Positions 1-7,346 of a stretch of 17,195 nucleotides of DNA are shown piece after piece. The notes beneath the pieces were generated by a model. It was not told the DNA's origin and did no database searches. It was given only the letters and a program-made list of their open reading frames with translations. The stretch's first letter is position 1; the number at the start of each line of letters is the position of its first letter. Both the position numbers and the translations under genes were made by a program. This DNA is from Rhodospirillaceae bacterium (lineage in GTDB: Bacteria > Pseudomonadota > Alphaproteobacteria > UBA8366 > GCA-2717185): NCBI GenBank assembly GCA_002717185.1, contig PBDC01000047.1, forward strand, positions 1 to 17,195, written 5' to 3'.

Positions 1-370
1 CCAAAGACCCATCAAATTGAAAAAATTCATTTATTCTGTTTCGATGAAACATAAGTGAGTCTGAAACTCTCGATGAATTAACACTAAACGAAAACATTCT
101 TACTCTATTTTCTATGTAGTTTTCAAATTTAAATTTTTCTAACTCGTTCAAGCTTGAATAATTCTCCCTACCTTTCATAACTACTTTCAAATTTTCTTCT
201 TTAGACCAGTAATTTGTAAAATCGTAATACTGGTTGTCTCTGTTTATTAAGTTTGCAGATTTGTATTGTGAGACGTTTCTTCGTAGTTCTAAAATTAAAA
301 ATAGTAATGTGGTAATTACCGATATTGTTCCTATTATGGTTGAAATTAGTGTGATATATTCGATATTCAT
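1..370 (-). CDS. Membrane-anchored protein of unknown function, 3' end outside the window
   Basis: The reverse strand is open from an ATG at 370-368 to the left edge, giving 123 codons with no stop. The protein starts MNIEYITLIS and has one strongly hydrophobic segment at about residues 5-28. A charged patch (ELRRN) follows, then a hydrophilic, probably helical region rich in Lys, Glu, Asn and aromatics. AAGGTG sits about 8 bases upstream of the ATG and is a good ribosome binding site. The layout of one N-terminal helix followed by a (Y/E)LRxN-type motif and a cytosolic helical domain recalls a large group of uncharacterised bacterial membrane proteins; that comparison is from memory. Codon use is very AT-rich (30% G+C in bases 1-60), unlike the housekeeping genes further right and like the neighbouring GFA gene. 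I infer recent transfer or an island edge. Function is unknown and the C-terminus is outside the window. Confidence 0.75.
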   Translation of the reverse strand, partial: MNIEYITLISTIIGTISVITTLLFLILELRRNVSQYKSANLINRDNQYYDFTNYWSKEENLKVVMKGRENYSSLNELEKFKFENYIENRVRMFSFSVNSSRVSDSLMFHRNRINEFFQFDGSL

Positions 371-502
371 GTTGTTACACCTTATAACGATATGATCCGA
401 CTTCTCGAGATAAATTTTTGTTGTCTACTGAGGTCTTTAATGTATCAGTAGAGGAAAATGGTGTTCTATTTAGGATTTCAAGACAGGTGCATTATAGCAA
501 TA

Positions 503-907
503 CTATTGCTCCTGTAAGGTTTCCGTATACCGAGGTAAGTCAAACCAATGTTGTGAACTTTTAATCCATAATGCAATTTTTGGATCTAACCAACTTGTAT
601 CGTCTAACGTTCCAGGTTTTAATGATAAAACTCCTTTAACATATCCAGGACGACCATAAATACGAACACCACACTCGGGGCAAAAATAGGCCTTAACTGA
701 ATTTCCTTTATCAGAAGTTCGAATAAACTCCTTCAATTTACCTGTTACATTTAAGCTGTTTTCTCTAACCAGCATTGTCATTCCAAATGCACTTCCAGAT
801 TGCGTTTGGCATTCGGTGCAATGGCAGGTGTATAACCGTTCTGGATCCATGGACAACGTGTACCGAACAGCGCCACATTGGCATCCACCCGAATAAGGAA
901 CTGGCAT
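503..907 (-). CDS. GFA (glutathione-dependent formaldehyde-activating)/CENP-V-fold zinc protein
   Basis: A small single-domain protein of 134 residues, the usual size for the GFA family. Numbered from the upstream ATG at 913, the zinc ligands are C11 and C13 (GGCQCG), C30, C32 and C35 (YTCHCTECQ), and C78 and C81 (CPECG). This is the classic seven-cysteine layout of the beta-tent fold. The family is named for Gfa, which was linked to S-hydroxymethylglutathione formation, but most members have no proven reaction, so the substrate here is unknown. Two in-frame ATGs lie at 913 and 907. The AAAGGGG ribosome binding site is 2 bases from the first and 8 from the second, so I chose 907. The gene is AT-rich like its downstream neighbour on the same strand. 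An inverted repeat (AGCAATA/TATTGCT, 496-510) overlaps its stop codon. Confidence 0.9.
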   Translation of the reverse strand: MPVPYSGGCQCGAVRYTLSMDPERLYTCHCTECQTQSGSAFGMTMLVRENSLNVTGKLKEFIRTSDKGNSVKAYFCPECGVRIYGRPGYVKGVLSLKPGTLDDTSWLDPKIALWIKSSQHWFDLPRYTETLQEQ

Positions 908-1043
908 TGTCATAACCCCTTTTGCAAACTGAAAATTTCAACCACTCAACCAACCTTAAACGGTTTGGATAGATCTCGAATATACATACCCCAAAGTTAT
1001 ACAGTAAAATTTCTAATAGCACCTCACGCTCCGGGAGCCCTTA

Positions 1044-1925
1044 GTGCAGAATACACACGCCGATTTTATCCAAGTTATCCATGACTATATGAGTGATCCG
1101 GAAACCGATTGGCGGATAGGTGAACAAGCGATATTCGCTCGCCACAAAGATGAAGAGGTCGAGATCTCTTTGGATTATGCGGGTGGTCTAATTGTAACGG
1201 CATCGGGTGCCGTACGAATTATTACGACAGCGATGACGCGGCTAGTCCCAGCGGAAGACCTGACAGTCGATCTCTGGGTTCAAGCGGGTCTCCTCTGCCT
1301 GCGAGAAGGAGAGGCTGACATGGCAAAGCGCACCGTTTTAACTGAGCTGGGCAATGATATTCTAGCCGCGCGACCGATCGGCCAGCTCGGTACTTTGTTC
1401 GACCTAGGCTTGGGAGATCCCAACGTCGATCTATGCCTACGCACAGCGGACAAGGGGTTATGCGCACTGCTGCGGGAACGGGAAGGTACCGTTTTCAATG
1501 GCAAGGATAACGCATTAACTGACGCTATAGCCGAATTCGGCGTCGATTACGTAGCGGTATCGCGCCTTGGACGGATCGAAAGTTTCGGTTGTCGATCTAT
1601 CCCCGAAAAGTCGCTTGGCCTTCGTGCTCCTGCTGGCTACGAGATATGTATGTCGTTTGAGCCACCGCGCCCACAGCCAGATGAACCGTTTGACGAGGCG
1701 ACCTACGGTGCATTTCGGGTCCTCTACGGGATCTTCGGCGATCCAGAAATCGTACGGCTAAAACAGGACCTTAGCGACGCGCTGCGCGATGGCGCTGAGC
1801 CGGAAACAATTCCGGCTAAGTCGCTAGAGGCGCGAACCGCCGTTGCGATCCTGCTTCGCCAACTGACGATACGGGATGGATGTTCTGAATTTTTGAACCG
1901 TTGGCAAGCCGCTTTCGATCTCTAG
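1044..1925 (+). CDS. DUF6925-like protein of unknown function
   Basis: A cytosolic protein of 293 residues with no signal peptide or membrane helix. It starts at GTG, with GGGAG at 1033-1037 as ribosome binding site. The start is supported because the N-terminal pattern HDYMSDPETDWRIG matches what I remember of an alphaproteobacterial family of about 300 residues now called DUF6925. Other family-like blocks are RTVLTELG, LFDLGLGDPNVDLCLRT, VSRLGRIE and FGDPEIVRLK. The assignment is from memory of the pattern, not a search. No catalytic motif is evident and the function is unknown. The segment before APAGYEICMSF appears shorter than in relatives I recall. The gene is much richer in G+C than the two genes to its left. 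It converges on ytoQ, and the two stop codons share the tetranucleotide CTAG at 1922-1925. Confidence 0.82.
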   Translation: MQNTHADFIQVIHDYMSDPETDWRIGEQAIFARHKDEEVEISLDYAGGLIVTASGAVRIITTAMTRLVPAEDLTVDLWVQAGLLCLREGEADMAKRTVLTELGNDILAARPIGQLGTLFDLGLGDPNVDLCLRTADKGLCALLREREGTVFNGKDNALTDAIAEFGVDYVAVSRLGRIESFGCRSIPEKSLGLRAPAGYEICMSFEPPRPQPDEPFDEATYGAFRVLYGIFGDPEIVRLKQDLSDALRDGAEPETIPAKSLEARTAVAILLRQLTIRDGCSEFLNRWQAAFDL

Positions 1926-2380
1926 AGTTTGCCTTCCGTGACGTAGGTAAGCAGGCGTACAACCTGCGCCGGCGTTTCGGCCACCGCAAGCGCTGCTCCA
2001 TCGACCTCCTTAAGCGCGTGGGTCAGTCCGGAATCGTGAAGTGTGATGATCGGCTTGCCAAGCGCAGTGGCGTAGCCTGCGTCGAAAGCAGCATTCCATT
2101 GGCGATACTTTTCGCCGAACCGAATGACGGCAAGGTCGGCGCGAGAAATTTGCGTACGGGTGCGTATCGCATTGACCTTTGCTCCCTTATGGTCATGCCA
2201 AAAGGAAGAGGGCTCTGAACCCAGTATATTGGCACCGCAATCGTCACTTGACGCGTGATCGGTAACCGGCGAAACGAAAGAGATTGGGAGCCCTGCGGCT
2301 TCAACTCCGGCGCTAATTTTTTCACGCCAATCGGTGTGGATTTCACCGGAAAGATAAACGGTCCAATGCTGCTCGGACAT
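1922..2380 (-). CDS. ytoQ: YtoQ family protein
   Basis: A protein of 152 residues, full length for the YtoQ family named after the Bacillus protein. It begins with the strand WTVYLSGEIHTDW, and later carries SPVTDHASSDDCG, RADLAVIRFGEKYRQWNAAFDAGYA and KPIITLHD. These blocks resemble the nucleoside 2-deoxyribosyltransferase-like fold, with a Rossmann-type core and a conserved Asp/Glu set. Activity and substrate have not been established to my knowledge. The start is ATG at 380 bases into the 2 kb mark (2380-2378), with AGGAG about 9 bases upstream. The gene is divergent from the transporter to its right, with about 91 bp between starts, and convergent with the DUF6925-like gene on its left. 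No truncation was seen. Confidence 0.9.
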   Translation of the reverse strand: MSEQHWTVYLSGEIHTDWREKISAGVEAAGLPISFVSPVTDHASSDDCGANILGSEPSSFWHDHKGAKVNAIRTRTQISRADLAVIRFGEKYRQWNAAFDAGYATALGKPIITLHDSGLTHALKEVDGAALAVAETPAQVVRLLTYVTEGKL

Positions 2381-2421
2381 GGTTTCGCGCTCCTAGAAAG
2401 GTCTTGTGCTGGGAAAAATAC

Positions 2422-2447
2422 GAGGAGTTGTTACCATGACTGCCTGA
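2422..2447 (+). promoter_or_regulatory. Strong ribosome binding site followed by a 3-codon reading frame in frame with the EamA gene
   Basis: GAGGAG at 2422-2427 is followed 8 bases later by ATG ACT GCC TGA (2436-2447). This ATG is in the same frame as the EamA start at 2472, with only the TGA between them. It may be a leader mini-cistron affecting transporter translation, or the former start of the transporter, cut off by a nonsense change. The sequence alone cannot separate the two. Confidence 0.45.
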
Positions 2448-2471
2448 TCGTCAACAATAAGGGCGCCGAAG

Positions 2472-3338
2472 ATGGCCAAAACTACCTCCGGTAGGGGGAT
2501 CGTTTGCATGCTATTGGGCGGCCTACTGCTGACTATCAACGATGCAATCCAAAAATCGATGACTTCGGATTTTCCAACTGGCGAGTTACTCGCCATGCGT
2601 GCTGTTTTCATGCTGCCACCGATCGCGTTCCTGACTTGGCGCGCCGGAGGCTTGTCATCGCTAAAAGTCACCAATCATCGAGGGCAGGCATTGCGCGCCG
2701 TTCTAGTCTGCCTATCTTCCTTTCTCTTCGTTGGCGCTCTAAGTCTGATGCCGCTCGCTGACGCGATCGCAATCACCTTTGCCGGACCACTCTTCGTTAC
2801 CGCATTGGCCCCTCTGTTGCTGCGCGAACAAGTCGGCTGGCGCCGGTGGGCGGCTGTGCTAACGGGGTTCGGTGGCGTAATCCTGATGGTGAGACCGTCC
2901 GGCGCCTCGGCACTGCAATGGGTTGCGTTGCTGCCGCTCGGCGTAGCCCTATGCGGCGCTATCCGTGATATCACAACGCGTCATATGCACGGGACCGAAA
3001 CAACGGTCGCAATCTTGTTCTATTCAACCTGTGCGGTGATGTTCGTTGGCTTCGCGACGGCGCTTTTCTCCTGGGAGCCAATCTCTACACGCCAGCTTGG
3101 GATGTTCGCCATCAACGGGCTCATTCTAGGCGCCGCATATTTCTTTCTCGTTGAAGCATTACGCCTCGCCGAAGCCTCGGTGGTTACTCCATATAAATAC
3201 GTCACGTTGATATGGGCCGTGCTGATCGGTCTGATCATATGGGGAGATATTCCAACCACGAACACATTAGTCGGAGCAATCTTCGTCGTCGGTAGCGGCC
3301 TCTTCATTTTACATCGAGAACTGCGGCGGTTTAGTTGA
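2472..3338 (+). CDS. EamA/DMT-superfamily transporter
   Basis: An inner-membrane protein of 288 residues with about ten hydrophobic helices, near residues 9-24, 38-58, 74-92, 97-117, 124-141, 149-165, 176-198, 208-228, 237-258 and 263-281. They fall into two EamA repeats. Helix 4-5 has the typical sequence ADAIAITFAGPLFVTALAPLLLREQ followed by GFGGVILMVRP, and the second half has PYKYVTLIWAVLIGLIIWG. Members of the drug/metabolite transporter superfamily export amino acids, metabolites or drugs; the substrate cannot be read here. I use the ATG at 2472, with AAGGGC about 9 bases upstream. A better ribosome binding site lies further up, but that frame is blocked by a TGA (see 2422-2447). The gene is divergent from ytoQ, and the two may share a promoter region. 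Confidence 0.9.
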   Translation: MAKTTSGRGIVCMLLGGLLLTINDAIQKSMTSDFPTGELLAMRAVFMLPPIAFLTWRAGGLSSLKVTNHRGQALRAVLVCLSSFLFVGALSLMPLADAIAITFAGPLFVTALAPLLLREQVGWRRWAAVLTGFGGVILMVRPSGASALQWVALLPLGVALCGAIRDITTRHMHGTETTVAILFYSTCAVMFVGFATALFSWEPISTRQLGMFAINGLILGAAYFFLVEALRLAEASVVTPYKYVTLIWAVLIGLIIWGDIPTTNTLVGAIFVVGSGLFILHRELRRFS

Positions 3339-3466
3339 TGTCGCCATAAATCCGCCGGAATTGTCTGCGAAGCTTGAGCAGTCGCAAGGGCAGGCGGGGC
3401 GTTCCAGATATTATTGCGGGTCACAGACCCTTATGGCAAAACCGTTCTGATAACGTGGAGGATGGG

Positions 3467-4432
3467 ATGAAGTCTATTGCGGCTTGGATAACGGTGACGA
3501 TAGTTACAGTGATATTAGCGGCGCCCGCGGACGCCGATTTTCAGGCTTGGCTGAAAGAGCTGCGTGCAGAAGCAAACGGTAAAGGAATTTCAGAAGCGAC
3601 GCTCGATGCCGCGTTAGTTGGGGTCAAGCCAATACCGCGGGTTATCGAACTGGACCGAAAGCAGCCCGAATTCACCTTGACTTTCCAACAATATATGAAC
3701 CGCGTCGTACCACAATCGCGCGTAGAAAAAGGACGCGTTAAGTTCACCGAGAACAAGGCATTGCTAACGGAAATCAGCCAAAAATTCGGCGTGCCTCCGC
3801 AATTTTTGGTCGCGTTTTGGGGAATTGAGACCGATTTCGGGCGCGTCACCGGCGGTTTCAAGGTTATCGATGCGCTCGCAACCCTCGCTTATGATGGACG
3901 TCGCAGCAAATTTTTCCGGCGCGAACTTCATCTAGCCCTGAAAATCATCGATGGCGGGCACATCAAGTCAAATGTCATGATGGGGTCGTGGGCCGGCGCT
4001 ATGGGCCAGCCACAATTTATGCCGTCCAGTTTTGTCGGCTATGCCGTGGATTACGACAAGGATGGCCGAAAAGATATCTGGAAGACCCGAGCCGACGTAT
4101 TCGCCTCAGCAGCGAACTATCTTTCCCGCCATGGCTGGCGCGCTGGCGAGCGTTGGGGGCGCCAGGTCAAAGTACTCGAAGACTTCGACCCCAAGCGTGC
4201 AAATCTAAAGGTTCGTAAAAAGGTGTCTGGTTGGGCGTCAGAGGGCGTTACGCGCGCCGATGGAACACAACTGCCTAAAAGTGACCTGGACGCCTCCGTC
4301 ATCCTGCCGGCAGGTGCCGGAGGGCCTGCATTTCTGGTCTACAACAACTACCGTGTCATCATGCGTTGGAACCGCAGTCATTATTTCGCCATGGCCGTCG
4401 GACGGCTTGCCGATCAGATTGCCGGACGGTAG
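3467..4432 (+). CDS. MltB-type lytic murein transglycosylase (GH103-like)
   Basis: Cleaves the beta-1,4 bond between N-acetylmuramic acid and N-acetylglucosamine in peptidoglycan, giving 1,6-anhydro ends, and acts in the periplasm. The protein has 321 residues. A signal peptide occupies about residues 1-23, with a hydrophobic core and an Ala-Asp-Ala cleavage site before Asp24. The catalytic domain covers about residues 25-320. The probable catalytic acid is E121 in FWGIETDFG, followed by the substrate-groove block MGSWAGAMGQPQFMPSSF (172-189) and YDKDGRKDIW. No lipobox is present, so it is a soluble form. The start is ATG 3467, preceded by GGAGG 5 bases upstream; an upstream TTG at 3374 would add a polar extension that spoils the signal peptide. 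It precedes rlpA and dac on the same strand, forming a cell-wall hydrolase cluster. Confidence 0.93.
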   Translation: MKSIAAWITVTIVTVILAAPADADFQAWLKELRAEANGKGISEATLDAALVGVKPIPRVIELDRKQPEFTLTFQQYMNRVVPQSRVEKGRVKFTENKALLTEISQKFGVPPQFLVAFWGIETDFGRVTGGFKVIDALATLAYDGRRSKFFRRELHLALKIIDGGHIKSNVMMGSWAGAMGQPQFMPSSFVGYAVDYDKDGRKDIWKTRADVFASAANYLSRHGWRAGERWGRQVKVLEDFDPKRANLKVRKKVSGWASEGVTRADGTQLPKSDLDASVILPAGAGGPAFLVYNNYRVIMRWNRSHYFAMAVGRLADQIAGR

Positions 4433-4488
4433 TATAACAACATTGAGTAGTCTGAGCTAAAGAATACACCAAATAGAGGGGATATTGC

Positions 4489-5475
4489 GTGATTCATCGA
4501 TGGGCCTGGCTCACCGCTGCGATCTCGCTAACCTTTCTTGGAGGATGTGCTGAAACGCAATTTGTCGTCTCTTCGGCTAAACGAATTTCCGGCTCAACGG
4601 AAGCCACGAAGACCAATGACAAAACGCCTGGTCATTACAAGATCGGCGACCCCTACACAATAAACGGTGCCTGGTATTACCCAAAGGTCGATTACGGATA
4701 CCGTGAAACGGGCATCGCCTCCTGGTACGGACCGCAATTTCATGGCAAGCAGACCGCCAATGGTGAGATATTTGACATGAATTCACTCAGCGCTGCGCAC
4801 CGGACCCTCCCACTGCCCAGTGTCGTGCGCGTGACGAACCTGAACAATGGCCGGACACTAAAAGTCCGCATCAACGACCGTGGCCCGTTTGCCCGCGGAC
4901 GGATAATTGATATGTCACGTCGAGGCGCACAATTGCTTGGCTTTAAGCGTGCCGGCACGACCACAGTGCGCGTCGAAATTTTGGACCTAGAAAGCCGTCA
5001 AATCGCGGCGGCGTATAGTCAGAACGTCAAACCAATTAATTCCTACAAACCGCCACCAGCAGCCGCGCCGCGCGTTGCCGTCACGAGCAAGTCATTAGCG
5101 GCACCGCCCGGCGCAAGTGCAGCGCCGCCGCCGACGAACAATCACAAGGTCATCGCCGTAGAAAAGGTCCCTGAGCGCGATCTTCGCAACCCCTACGTTC
5201 TACCCGCACTGAATGATACGGTGAAGGTCCTGCCTGTTGTCTATAAACCGCGCCTTTACGTTCAAGTTGGCGCTTTCAGCCAATATGACAACGCCAACAA
5301 GATGCGTGCGCGTTTATCTTTGATCGGCCCAGCAAATATCTATCAGGTGCGCGACTTCAACCGCCCCTTTTTTCGCGTCCGACTAGGCCCCCTCAACGAT
5401 GCATCGGAGGCCGAAGACATGCTAGAGGGCATAATTGATGCCGGCATAAAAGATGCCCGCATAGTTGTTGAGTGA
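4489..5475 (+). CDS. rlpA: Septal ring lytic transglycosylase RlpA family lipoprotein
   Basis: RlpA proteins are outer-membrane lipoproteins that bind, and in some species cleave, denuded septal peptidoglycan. This one has 328 residues. The signal peptide ends in the lipobox LGGC, with C20 the lipidated residue. The double-psi beta-barrel domain spans about 74-163, with GIASWYG, TANGEIFD and INDRGPF. E93 and D130 are 37 residues apart, the spacing I recall for the two residues important in Pseudomonas RlpA. A Pro/Ala-rich linker (about 188-215) leads to a C-terminal SPOR domain (about 254-327: RLYVQVGAFS, FFRVRLGPL) that targets septal glycan. The start is GTG, with GAGGGG 8 bases upstream. 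It lies 56 bp after the MltB-type gene and 91 bp before dac. Confidence 0.95.
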   Translation: MIHRWAWLTAAISLTFLGGCAETQFVVSSAKRISGSTEATKTNDKTPGHYKIGDPYTINGAWYYPKVDYGYRETGIASWYGPQFHGKQTANGEIFDMNSLSAAHRTLPLPSVVRVTNLNNGRTLKVRINDRGPFARGRIIDMSRRGAQLLGFKRAGTTTVRVEILDLESRQIAAAYSQNVKPINSYKPPPAAAPRVAVTSKSLAAPPGASAAPPPTNNHKVIAVEKVPERDLRNPYVLPALNDTVKVLPVVYKPRLYVQVGAFSQYDNANKMRARLSLIGPANIYQVRDFNRPFFRVRLGPLNDASEAEDMLEGIIDAGIKDARIVVE

Positions 5476-5566
5476 CGCAATCCTCCGTTTCTAACGGATA
5501 CTCGTCGGAATAACTTTCTAGCGAGTAAAACGTCACTTTAACATTGGTGTCTAACAAGGAGATATC

Positions 5567-6709
5567 ATGAATCGAATAGCCAGAATCCCGAGAGCGCTTG
5601 CAGCCTTGGTGGCTCTGCTAGTTTCGACTGGGCATGTCGCTGCGATGGATACTAATGCGAAGCAGGCGATCATTGTCGAATTTGATACCGGTGCGGTGCT
5701 CTACAGCAAAGATGCCGACAGCACGATGTATCCGGCATCGATGACCAAAATGATGACAGCCTATTTACTGTTCGAGCAACTGAAAATTGGCAACTTGTCC
5801 TTGAACGATACGATTCGAGTCAGCGAGAAAGCTTGGCGTAAGGGTGGCTCGAAAATGTTCGTTAAAGTTGGTGACCGCGTTTCGGTTGAAGACTTACTCC
5901 GTGGCATCGTTGTGCAATCGGGCAACGATGCCACGATCGTCGTAGCGGAAGGGATTGGCGGAAGCGAGTCGGCATTCGCCGAACTGATGACCGAGAAAGC
6001 CCGGGAGATCGGCATGACGAACTCGACCTTCTACAATGCCAGCGGTTGGCCGGACCCTGACCATGTCACCACCGCACGTGACCTCGCCATCCTGGCTGAA
6101 AGAACGATCCGAGATTTTCCGGAATACTACCACTACTATTCGGAACTAACTTATAAATACAACAACATCAAACAGGGAAACCGGAACCCTCTGCTGTACC
6201 AAAATTTGGGCGCCGACGGTTTGAAGACAGGGTATATCAAAGCATCTGGATATGGCCTCACCGCGTCCGCAAAGCGAAACGACCGACGTCTGGTCGTCGT
6301 CGCCAATGGCTTTTCATCTGTCAAGGAGCGGGCAATAGGCAGCGAACGATTGCTCGACTGGGGTTTCCGTACCTGGAATAATTATACTCTGTTTAAAGCG
6401 GGAGAAACAGTCACCGAATTGCCCGTGTGGCTGGGCAAATCCAAGAGCGTGCCGATTGTCATAAAGGACAAGCTCGTGATCACTATCCCGCGAAAATCGA
6501 GATCGAAGATGAAAGTTGCCGTCGCCTATGAGGAACCCATTCCTGCGCCAATCCAGGCTGGGGCGCAGGTCGCGACGCTGGTGGTAACCGCGCCCGATGC
6601 GGACCGGGTCGAGGTCCCGCTTTACGCCGACGCCCATGTGCCACAGCTAGGAGCGGTAAGTCGCTTGGGCGAGGCCTTGCGCTATCTCGTATGGGGCGAC
6701 AAGTTCTAA
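5567..6709 (+). CDS. dacC: D-alanyl-D-alanine carboxypeptidase (PBP5/6 family, peptidase S11)
   Basis: Removes the terminal D-Ala from peptidoglycan pentapeptides in the periplasm. The protein has 380 residues, normal for the family. A signal peptide (about 1-26) ends in Val-Ala-Ala before Met27. All three penicillin-binding motifs are present: S58-M-T-K61 with the nucleophile, S118-G-N120, and K220-T-G222. The C-terminal part (about 280-360) fits the beta-rich PBP5 domain, and the last 15 residues (SRLGEALRYLVWG) form the amphipathic helix typical of membrane-surface anchoring. The start ATG has AAGGAG 5 bases upstream (5556-5561). The stop is one base from the tmk start, so tmk is probably co-transcribed. 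The exact paralogue name (dacA, dacC, dacF) is uncertain. Confidence 0.94.
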   Translation: MNRIARIPRALAALVALLVSTGHVAAMDTNAKQAIIVEFDTGAVLYSKDADSTMYPASMTKMMTAYLLFEQLKIGNLSLNDTIRVSEKAWRKGGSKMFVKVGDRVSVEDLLRGIVVQSGNDATIVVAEGIGGSESAFAELMTEKAREIGMTNSTFYNASGWPDPDHVTTARDLAILAERTIRDFPEYYHYYSELTYKYNNIKQGNRNPLLYQNLGADGLKTGYIKASGYGLTASAKRNDRRLVVVANGFSSVKERAIGSERLLDWGFRTWNNYTLFKAGETVTELPVWLGKSKSVPIVIKDKLVITIPRKSRSKMKVAVAYEEPIPAPIQAGAQVATLVVTAPDADRVEVPLYADAHVPQLGAVSRLGEALRYLVWGDKF

Positions 6710-6710
6710 G

Positions 6711-7346
6711 ATGAGGGGATGTTTTGTAACATTCGAAGGTGGGGAAGGCGGGGGAAAATCCACCAACCTTAGGATGCTCGCTAGGGCGCTGAGAGCGGCT
6801 GGACACAGTGTTTTAACTACACGGGAACCCGGTGGTTCTGATGGAGCTGAAGAAATTCGGCGTTTACTGGTGGAAGGCCCGACAGACCGCTGGGATGCAG
6901 TCTCTGAAGCTCTGCTCCATTACGCAGCACGGCGCGACCACGTATTGCGTTTGATCCGTCCCGCGTTGGAACGCGGCGACTGGGTTATTGCGGACCGCTT
7001 TATTGATTCGACGATGGCTTATCAAGGATACGGGCACGGATTAGGCCGGGAAAAGATTGAAGCATTGCAGTCATTGGCGATTGGTCTGCTGAAGCCCGAC
7101 TTGACACTGATCCTGGATCTCCCGGTTGAGGCAGGACTGGCGCGAGCCGGATCGCGTGGTGATAACGAAACACGATATGAACGTATGGCGAATGGTTTTC
7201 ACCAACGCTTGCGTGATGGCTTTCTGGATATAGCTATGCGGGAACCAGACCGCTGTGTTGTTATTGATGCGACGCAAGATATCGATAGTGTGCAGAAAAT
7301 GGTCCGGCAGGCTGTCGCGAAAAAACTTGGTATGATTTGGCCATGA
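6711..7346 (+). CDS. tmk: Thymidylate kinase (dTMP kinase)
   Basis: Phosphorylates dTMP to dTDP with ATP, an essential cytosolic step towards dTTP. The length of 211 residues is standard. The P-loop is GGEGGGKST at residues 10-18. The dTMP-binding block TREPGG lies at 37-42, and the DR(Y/F/H) motif is ADRF with D95 and R96. The block DSTMAYQGYGHG follows. A LID segment around residues 143-160 (ARAGSRGDNETRYE) carries the Arg residues. Only one base separates it from the dac stop, so no separate ribosome binding site is needed and coupling is likely. Its TGA overlaps the holB ATG (ATGA, 7343-7346). The tmk-holB pairing is widely conserved in bacteria. Confidence 0.97.
   Translation: MRGCFVTFEGGEGGGKSTNLRMLARALRAAGHSVLTTREPGGSDGAEEIRRLLVEGPTDRWDAVSEALLHYAARRDHVLRLIRPALERGDWVIADRFIDSTMAYQGYGHGLGREKIEALQSLAIGLLKPDLTLILDLPVEAGLARAGSRGDNETRYERMANGFHQRLRDGFLDIAMREPDRCVVIDATQDIDSVQKMVRQAVAKKLGMIWP

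Noticed and set aside
3418..3430. GGGTC-ACA-GACCC hairpin before the MltB-type gene as a terminator
   Set aside because: The stem is only 5 bp and no T run follows. It may be chance.
3374..3466. Longer N-terminus of the MltB-type transglycosylase from TTG 3374
   Set aside because: It would bury the signal peptide behind 31 polar residues, whereas ATG 3467 has GGAGG at the right distance.
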